Below, in pieces: positions 29,156 to 34,806 of a DNA stretch of 34,806 nt (its first letter is position 1; each line of letters opens with the position of its first letter). The stretch is from Alphaproteobacteria bacterium (GTDB lineage Bacteria; Pseudomonadota; Alphaproteobacteria; SMXQ01): positions 1 through 34,806 of the forward strand of contig JAOTVC010000011.1 in the NCBI GenBank assembly GCA_029863585.1, written 5' to 3'. The notes beneath the pieces were generated by a model. That model was not told the origin of the DNA and did not search any database. It saw nothing but the letters and a program-made list of their open reading frames with translations. Both the position numbers and the translations under genes were made by a program.

Positions 29156-29183
29156 TTGACTTGGCGCCCTGTTTTTCTATAAT
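29156..29183 (+). promoter_or_regulatory. Near-consensus sigma70 promoter of the alpha operon
   Basis: TTGACT (29156-29161), a 16-nt spacer and a perfect TATAAT (29178-29183) lie just after the adk stop at 29151. Transcription would start near 29190 and leave a leader of about 60 nt. The leader contains a short hairpin (GCTGGCC with GGCCGGC, starting at 29185). This would uncouple rpsM-rpsK-rpoA-rplQ from the long upstream operon. Confidence 0.85.
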
Positions 29184-29248
29184 CGCTGGCCTTTTCGAGG
29201 GCCGGCAGGCTATTCCTGAATCTGAAAAATTGCTTGGGAGTCAATACC

Positions 29249-29620
29249 TTGGCACGTATTGCTGGCGTCAATATACCGACCGATAAGCGGGTCGAAGTCG
29301 GTTTGACCTATATTCATGGCATCGGCCCCGCCTTTGCCAGGGCTATCTGTCAGAAGGCGGGTATCGAGGCCGCGCAGCGGGTCCATCAGCTCACCGACGA
29401 CGAGGTGATCCGCATCCGCGAGATCATCGACAACGATTACCGGGTGGAGGGCGACCTCCGGCGCGAAGTGGCGATGAACATCAAACGTCTTCTCGACCTT
29501 GGGTGCTATCGCGGGCTGCGCCACCGCAAGGGGCTTCCCGTGCGGGGCCAGCGGACCCACACGAATGCCCGCACCCGCAAGGGTAAGGCTCGGCCCATCG
29601 CCGGAAAGAAGATGGCCTAA
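29249..29620 (+). CDS. rpsM: 30S ribosomal protein S13
   Basis: S13 is in the 30S head and forms bridges to L5 and the P-site tRNA. I chose the TTG at 29249: it gives the universal [10 protein letters not shown] start and 123 residues, and GGGAG at 29236-29240 lies 8 nt upstream. Another TTG at 29234 adds five residues but has no ribosome-binding site. The body has [31 protein letters not shown]-type sequence ([16 protein letters not shown] then NARTRKG) and the basic end. It is the first gene of the alpha operon. Confidence 0.95.
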   Translation: MARIAGVNIPTDKRVEVGLTYIHGIGPAFARAICQKAGIEAAQRVHQLTDDEVIRIREIIDNDYRVEGDLRREVAMNIKRLLDLGCYRGLRHRKGLPVRGQRTHTNARTRKGKARPIAGKKMA

Positions 29621-29652
29621 ACCGTTCGTTTTTATAAATTTGGGATTGGGAA

Positions 29653-30042
29653 ATGGCGACACCTCCAGCGCGTACACGGCGCCGCGATCGCAAGAACATC
29701 GCATCCGGCGTGGCGCACGTGAACGCGACCTTCAATAACACGATGATTACCATCACCGACGCGCAGGGGAATGCAATCTCCTGGTCTTCGGCGGGGTCCC
29801 AGGGTTTCAAGGGATCGCGCAAGTCCACTCCCTATGCCGCGCAGATGGCGGCCGAGGAAGCGGGGCGCAAGGCGATGGAACACGGTATGAAGACCCTGGA
29901 GGTCGAGGTCAAGGGGCCGGGGTCGGGCCGTGAATCCGCCCTTCGCGCCCTCCAGGCCGTGGGGTTCACCATCACGTCGATCCGCGACGTGACATCGATT
30001 CCCCACAACGGTTGCCGCCCACCAAAGCGCCGCCGGGTTTGA
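29653..30042 (+). CDS. rpsK: 30S ribosomal protein S11
   Basis: S11 lies on the 30S platform near the mRNA exit and the anti-Shine-Dalgarno region. The 129-residue protein has [40 protein letters not shown] and the conserved end [15 protein letters not shown], with the strongly conserved Asn in IPHNG that is the isoaspartate site in E. coli. It lies 32 nt after rpsM. Unlike in E. coli, no rpsD follows: rpoA comes next after a 131-nt gap, the usual alphaproteobacterial arrangement. Confidence 0.97.
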   Translation: MATPPARTRRRDRKNIASGVAHVNATFNNTMITITDAQGNAISWSSAGSQGFKGSRKSTPYAAQMAAEEAGRKAMEHGMKTLEVEVKGPGSGRESALRALQAVGFTITSIRDVTSIPHNGCRPPKRRRV

Positions 30043-30058
30043 CCGGTCGGCGATAGTC

Positions 30059-30077
30059 GTTCCCGGGCCCCGGGGAC
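30059..30077 (+). other. Strong hairpin in the rpsK-rpoA gap
   Basis: GTTCCCGG (30059-30066) pairs with CCGGGGAC (30070-30077, one G-U pair) around a 3-nt loop. No T-tract follows, so it should not terminate transcription. It lies about 100 nt before the rpoA start, in the place where rpsD sits in E. coli. It may stabilise or mark a processing site; this is inference. Confidence 0.45.
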
Positions 30078-30173
30078 GGCCACGCATCCCGGACCGGCCA
30101 TGCGACCTTGGACGGTCGGCATCGGGGTGCTCGAGGCGCAAGCGCCAAAGCGCGCAAGGATGAGGACACATAC

Positions 30174-31190
30174 GTGATTCAGAAAAACTGGACAGAATTA
30201 ATCAAACCCAACCGGCTCAACATTGAACCGGGACCGGAGCCGGCGCGTACCGCGACCGTGTTCGCCGAGCCGTTGGAGCGGGGATTTGGACTGACGCTCG
30301 GCAACGCGCTGAGGCGGGTGCTCCTGTCGTCGCTGCAGGGGGCGGCGGTGACGTCGATCCAGATCGACGGCATCCTTCACGAATTCTCCTCCATCCCCGG
30401 CGTTCGCGAGGACGTGACCGATATCGTGCTCAACGTCAAGGGGCTCTCGATCCGGGCGCTCAACGAAGGCGCCGGGCGGCTGGAGCTCAAGGCGCAGGGA
30501 CCGGGATCCGTGACCGCGGGCCAAATCCGGTGCCCGGGCGGGATCGAGATCCTCAATCCCGACCTGGTCATCTGCACCCTGGATAAGGGCGCGTCGATCT
30601 CCATGGAACTCATGATCGATACCGGCAAGGGTTATGTGCCCGCGGCCCAGAATCGGCCCGAGGACGCCCCCATCGGCCTGATCCCGGTGGATGCGCTGTA
30701 TTCCCCGGTGCGCAAGGTTGCCTACCGGGTGGAGAACAGCCGTGTCGGCCAGGTGACCGACTACGACAAGCTGAGCCTGGATGTGGAGACCAACGGCACG
30801 GTGACGCCGGAGGACGCGGTGGCCCTTGCCGCCCGCATTCTGCAAGACCAGTTGCAGCTGTTCATCAACTTCGAAGAGCCCCAGGCGGTGGCCGAGGAGT
30901 TGGGCGCCGCGGAGCCCGCCTTCAACAAGAACCTGCTGCGCAAGGTGGAGGAGCTGGAGCTGTCGGTCCGTTCCGCCAACTGCCTGAAGAACGACAACAT
31001 CATCTATATCGGCGATCTGGTCCAGAAGTCCGAGGCAGAGATGCTGCGGACGCCCAATTTCGGGCGCAAATCGCTCAATGAAATCAAGGAAGTGCTGGCC
31101 CAGATGGGTCTGCACCTGGGCATGGAAATCCCCGACTGGCCGCCCGAGAACATCGAGGATCTGGCCAAGCGGCTGGAGGAGCCCTATTAA
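30174..31190 (+). CDS. rpoA: DNA-directed RNA polymerase alpha subunit
   Basis: RpoA dimerises to scaffold RNA polymerase assembly and its C-terminal domain binds UP elements and activators. GTG 30174 is the likely start: GAGGA (30162-30166) lies 7 nt upstream and the protein begins with the alphaproteobacterial [12 protein letters not shown]. An upstream in-frame ATG at 30108 would add an unlikely basic extension. The 338-residue protein has the N-terminal domain with [17 protein letters not shown] and [12 protein letters not shown], and the alpha-CTD with [11 protein letters not shown] and the [14 protein letters not shown] helix-hairpin-helix region, both intact. Confidence 0.97.
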   Translation: MIQKNWTELIKPNRLNIEPGPEPARTATVFAEPLERGFGLTLGNALRRVLLSSLQGAAVTSIQIDGILHEFSSIPGVREDVTDIVLNVKGLSIRALNEGAGRLELKAQGPGSVTAGQIRCPGGIEILNPDLVICTLDKGASISMELMIDTGKGYVPAAQNRPEDAPIGLIPVDALYSPVRKVAYRVENSRVGQVTDYDKLSLDVETNGTVTPEDAVALAARILQDQLQLFINFEEPQAVAEELGAAEPAFNKNLLRKVEELELSVRSANCLKNDNIIYIGDLVQKSEAEMLRTPNFGRKSLNEIKEVLAQMGLHLGMEIPDWPPENIEDLAKRLEEPY

Positions 31191-31223
31191 GGCATCGCCG
31201 TCGGGCGCGTAAGGAGAGCAGTC

Positions 31224-31652
31224 ATGCGTCACCGCATCAGCGGGCGGAAATTGAACCGCACGTCATCCCACCGCAAGGCCATGTTGCGCAACATGGCCGC
31301 GGCCCTGGTCAAGCACGAGCAGATCAGCACCACCCTGCCCAAGGCCAAGGAACTGAAGCCCTATGTCGACAAGTTGATCACCTTGGGCAAGCGGGGTGAT
31401 TTGCACGCGCGGCGCCAGGCGCTGACCGTCCTGCGCGACCGGGGCCTGACCGAAAAGCTGTTCGATACCCTGGCGTCCCGCTATGCCGATCGCAGCGGCG
31501 GCTATACCCGCGTGCTGAAGGCGGGCCTGCGCTATGGCGACGCGGCACCGATGGCGCTGATTGAACTGGTCGATCGCGACGAAGACGCCAAGGGCCTGGA
31601 TTCGGGCCCGGTCAACGCCGAGATGGAAGAGGCCCAGACCGCCGGGGCGTGA
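31224..31652 (+). CDS. rplQ: 50S ribosomal protein L17
   Basis: L17 lies near the tunnel exit on the 50S subunit. The 142-residue protein has [20 protein letters not shown], then [25 protein letters not shown] (seen as [11 protein letters not shown] and [13 protein letters not shown]), and [17 protein letters not shown]. It is longer than E. coli L17 (127) by an acidic C-terminal tail typical of alphaproteobacteria. AAGGAGAG lies before the ATG. An intrinsic terminator follows, ending the alpha operon. Confidence 0.97.
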   Translation: MRHRISGRKLNRTSSHRKAMLRNMAAALVKHEQISTTLPKAKELKPYVDKLITLGKRGDLHARRQALTVLRDRGLTEKLFDTLASRYADRSGGYTRVLKAGLRYGDAAPMALIELVDRDEDAKGLDSGPVNAEMEEAQTAGA

Positions 31653-31681
31653 TGCGCTGGGCCCTGAGGATTGCGTAAGAG

Positions 31682-31711
31682 GGGCGGCCCGTTGGGCTGC
31701 CTTTCTTTTTT
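31682..31711 (+). terminator. Intrinsic terminator after rplQ
   Basis: A GC-rich stem of about 8-10 bp (GGCGGCCC with GGGCTGCC, one internal G-U pair, loop GTT) is followed by TTTCTTTTTT at 31702-31711. It lies 30 nt after the rplQ stop and 32 nt before the next gene, so the protease gene needs its own promoter or read-through. I see no convincing promoter after the stem. Confidence 0.9.
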
Positions 31712-31743
31712 CCCGGTGTTAGAGTGTCGAAGTGAGGAATGAG

Positions 31744-33204
<1,461 letters not shown>

Positions 33205-33207
33205 GCG

Positions 33208-34524
33208 GTGTCGTCCCTGTTCGAGGCCAACGCCCCCCGGCCGCTCGCCGACCGGCTCCGGCCCAAGGCGCTGGCCGATGTCCTGGGCCAGGATCACCTG
33301 CTTGGGCCCGAAGCGCCGATCGGCTGCATGACGGCCCAGGGACGCATCGCCAGCATGATCCTGTGGGGGCCGCCCGGCAGCGGCAAGACCACCATCGCCC
33401 GGCTGCTGGCGGAGGCCACGTCGCTCGCCTTCGAGCCGATCTCCGCCGTGTTCTCCGGCGTCGCCGACCTCAAGAGGATTTTTGCCGCCGCCCGCGAGCG
33501 CCGCGCCATGGGCCAGGGCACATTGCTGTTCGTCGATGAGATTCACCGGTTCAACCGGGCCCAGCAGGACGGCTTTCTGCCGGTGGTGGAGGACGGTACG
33601 GTGGTGCTGATCGGGGCGACCAACGAAAACCCCTCCTTCGAGCTCAACGGGGCCCTGCTGTCGCGCTGCCAGGTGTTCGTGTTGAACCGCCTGGGCGACG
33701 ACGCGCTGGAAGCCCTGCTTGCCCGGGCCGAGGCGGAGATGGGCCGGGCGCTCGCGCTGGATGGCGCGGCGCGCGCGGCGCTGAAGGCGATGGCCGACGG
33801 CGACGGGCGCTATCTCCTCAATCTGGCGGAGGAACTGTTTGCCCTGGCGCCGGAGATGCCGCTCGACGCGGCGTCCCTGACCGATCATCTGCAAAAGCGT
33901 GCGCCACTCTATGACAAGTCCCAGGACGGCCACTACAACCTGATCTCCGCCCTGCACAAGAGCCTGCGCGGCTCCGATGCCGACGGCGCGCTCTATTGGC
34001 TGGCGCGCATGCTGGTGGCGGGCGAAGCGCCGCTGTACATCGTCCGCCGCCTGGTCCGTTTCGCCTCCGAAGACGTCGGCCTGGCCGATCCCCAGGCCTT
34101 GACCCAGGCGCTGGCCGCCAAGGAGGCCTACGATTTCCTGGGCTCGCCCGAAGGCGAGCTTGCCATCGTCCAGGCGGTGCTCTATCTCGCCACGGCGCCT
34201 AAATCGAATGCCGCATACGGGGCGGAGAAACGCGCCATGCGCCTGGCGCGGGAGACCGGCTCCCTGATGCCGCCCAAGCATATCCTCAACGCGCCGACGC
34301 GGCTGATGTCGGACCTCGGCTATGGCGCGGGCTACGAATACGATCACGCGTCGGAGGATGCCTTTTCCGGCCAGAATTATTTTCCCGACGGCATGGAGCG
34401 CCCGACCTTTTACGAACCCAGCGCGCGGGGGTTCGAAAAAGACGTTGCCAAGCGGCTCGCCTATTGGGCGAAGCTGCGGGCCGAACGGGCGGGCCGCCAA
34501 GGCGGTGGGGAGGAGGCCCAATGA
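33208..34524 (+). CDS. rarA: Replication-associated recombination protein A (RarA/MgsA)
   Basis: RarA is a clamp-loader-like AAA+ ATPase that acts at stalled replication forks. The 438-residue protein has RLRPKALADVLGQDHLLG near the start, Walker A GPPGSGKT (54-61), Walker B LLFVDE (106-111), sensor 1 GATNEN (136-141), the arginine-finger segment LLSRC, and the C-terminal tetramerisation domain with SLRGSDADGALYWLARM and ASEDVGLADPQA. It starts with GTG 33208, 3 nt after the protease stop. Its stop overlaps the next ATG (ATGA). Protease, rarA and crcB in this order after rplQ is common in alphaproteobacteria. Confidence 0.96.
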   Translation: MSSLFEANAPRPLADRLRPKALADVLGQDHLLGPEAPIGCMTAQGRIASMILWGPPGSGKTTIARLLAEATSLAFEPISAVFSGVADLKRIFAAARERRAMGQGTLLFVDEIHRFNRAQQDGFLPVVEDGTVVLIGATNENPSFELNGALLSRCQVFVLNRLGDDALEALLARAEAEMGRALALDGAARAALKAMADGDGRYLLNLAEELFALAPEMPLDAASLTDHLQKRAPLYDKSQDGHYNLISALHKSLRGSDADGALYWLARMLVAGEAPLYIVRRLVRFASEDVGLADPQALTQALAAKEAYDFLGSPEGELAIVQAVLYLATAPKSNAAYGAEKRAMRLARETGSLMPPKHILNAPTRLMSDLGYGAGYEYDHASEDAFSGQNYFPDGMERPTFYEPSARGFEKDVAKRLAYWAKLRAERAGRQGGGEEAQ

Positions 34525-34806
34525 AAGTCCTCTTCGCCGTTGCGGTTGGCGGTGCCGCCGGTGCCGTGGCCCGCTACCTGGTGATGTCCGCCATCGGCGC
34601 CGTCCTCGGCAGCGGATTCCCCTATGCAACCCTCACGGTGAACGTCGTCGGCTCCTTCATCCTCGGCCTGATCCTCGAGACCTCGGCGCTGGTCTGGTCG
34701 CCCGGCGAGGCGCTGCGTGCTTTCCTGGTGGTCGGCGTGCTCGGCGCCTTCACCACCTTTTCCACGTTTTCCCTGGACGTTGCCGTGTTGTATGAGCGCG
34801 GCGAGA
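34521..34806 (+). CDS. crcB: Fluoride ion channel FluC/CrcB (partial, cut by window end)
   Basis: Ninety-five codons are present from ATG 34521 and no stop is reached. FluC is a small dual-topology membrane channel that exports fluoride. The visible part covers GGAAGAVARY (10-19), a hydrophobic span with the conserved Asn41 (in TVNVVGSF), and the GAFTTFSTFS segment at 75-84 that lines the fluoride pathway. A full protein would be about 125 residues, so roughly three quarters is seen. The ATG overlaps the rarA stop by 4 nt, with GGAGGAGG upstream as a very strong ribosome-binding site. No fluoride riboswitch is visible here. Confidence 0.94.
   Translation, partial: MKVLFAVAVGGAAGAVARYLVMSAIGAVLGSGFPYATLTVNVVGSFILGLILETSALVWSPGEALRAFLVVGVLGAFTTFSTFSLDVAVLYERGE

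Noticed and set aside
29185-29210. Hairpin after the alpha-operon promoter considered as an adk terminator
   Set aside because: It lies downstream of the TATAAT and has no T-run after the stem, so it is more likely part of the rpsM leader.

Overview
The window is a GC-rich bacterial chromosome segment carrying the core transcription and translation gene clusters, nearly all on the + strand. Gene content and order point to an alphaproteobacterium, probably Rhodospirillales-like (inference from synteny and protein style; no database search was made). The signs are: tuf-tRNA-Trp-secE-nusG at the left; adk directly after secY with no rpmJ; no rpsD between rpsK and rpoA; an extended L17; and a Do-type protease, rarA and crcB/fluC following rplQ.

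Layout. (1) 1-126 is the 3' end of one tuf gene, followed by tRNA-Trp(CCA), secE and nusG. (2) 1214-3554 holds rplK-rplA-rplJ-rplL, with a folded L10-leader-like RNA before rplJ. (3) 3703-12144 holds rpoB and rpoC, ending at a textbook intrinsic terminator (12194-12224). (4) 12225-13207 is a roughly 1 kb island between rpoC and rpsL. It contains one small minus-strand gene for a cysteine-rich protein with a strong ribosome-binding site, an AT-rich stretch with a dyad, and then a good sigma70 promoter (TTGACG-N17-TAGTAT) for the str operon. (5) 13208-17388 is rpsL-rpsG-fusA-tuf. (6) 17440-29151 is the S10/spc supercluster from rpsJ to rplO, then secY and adk. (7) A near-consensus promoter (TTGACT-N16-TATAAT) directly after adk starts the alpha operon rpsM-rpsK-rpoA-rplQ, which ends at an intrinsic terminator (about 31682-31711). 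(8) 31744-34806 is a tightly packed trio: periplasmic Do-like protease, rarA, and fluC/crcB cut off by the window end.

Together the genes supply RNA polymerase (alpha, beta, beta'), NusG, most large- and small-subunit ribosomal proteins, both main elongation factors, and the SecE/SecY translocon subunits. Many neighbours overlap by 1-8 nt, which suggests translational coupling. Several genes start at GTG or TTG.

Most of this is conserved housekeeping DNA and I see no mobile element, CRISPR array or defence locus. The parts least explained by known annotation are the small Cys-rich gene at 12366-12596, the tandem CTTG-loop hairpins before rplK, the extra folded RNA between the L10-leader core and rplJ, and the mosaic codon use of tuf together with exact identity of the two tuf 3' ends.
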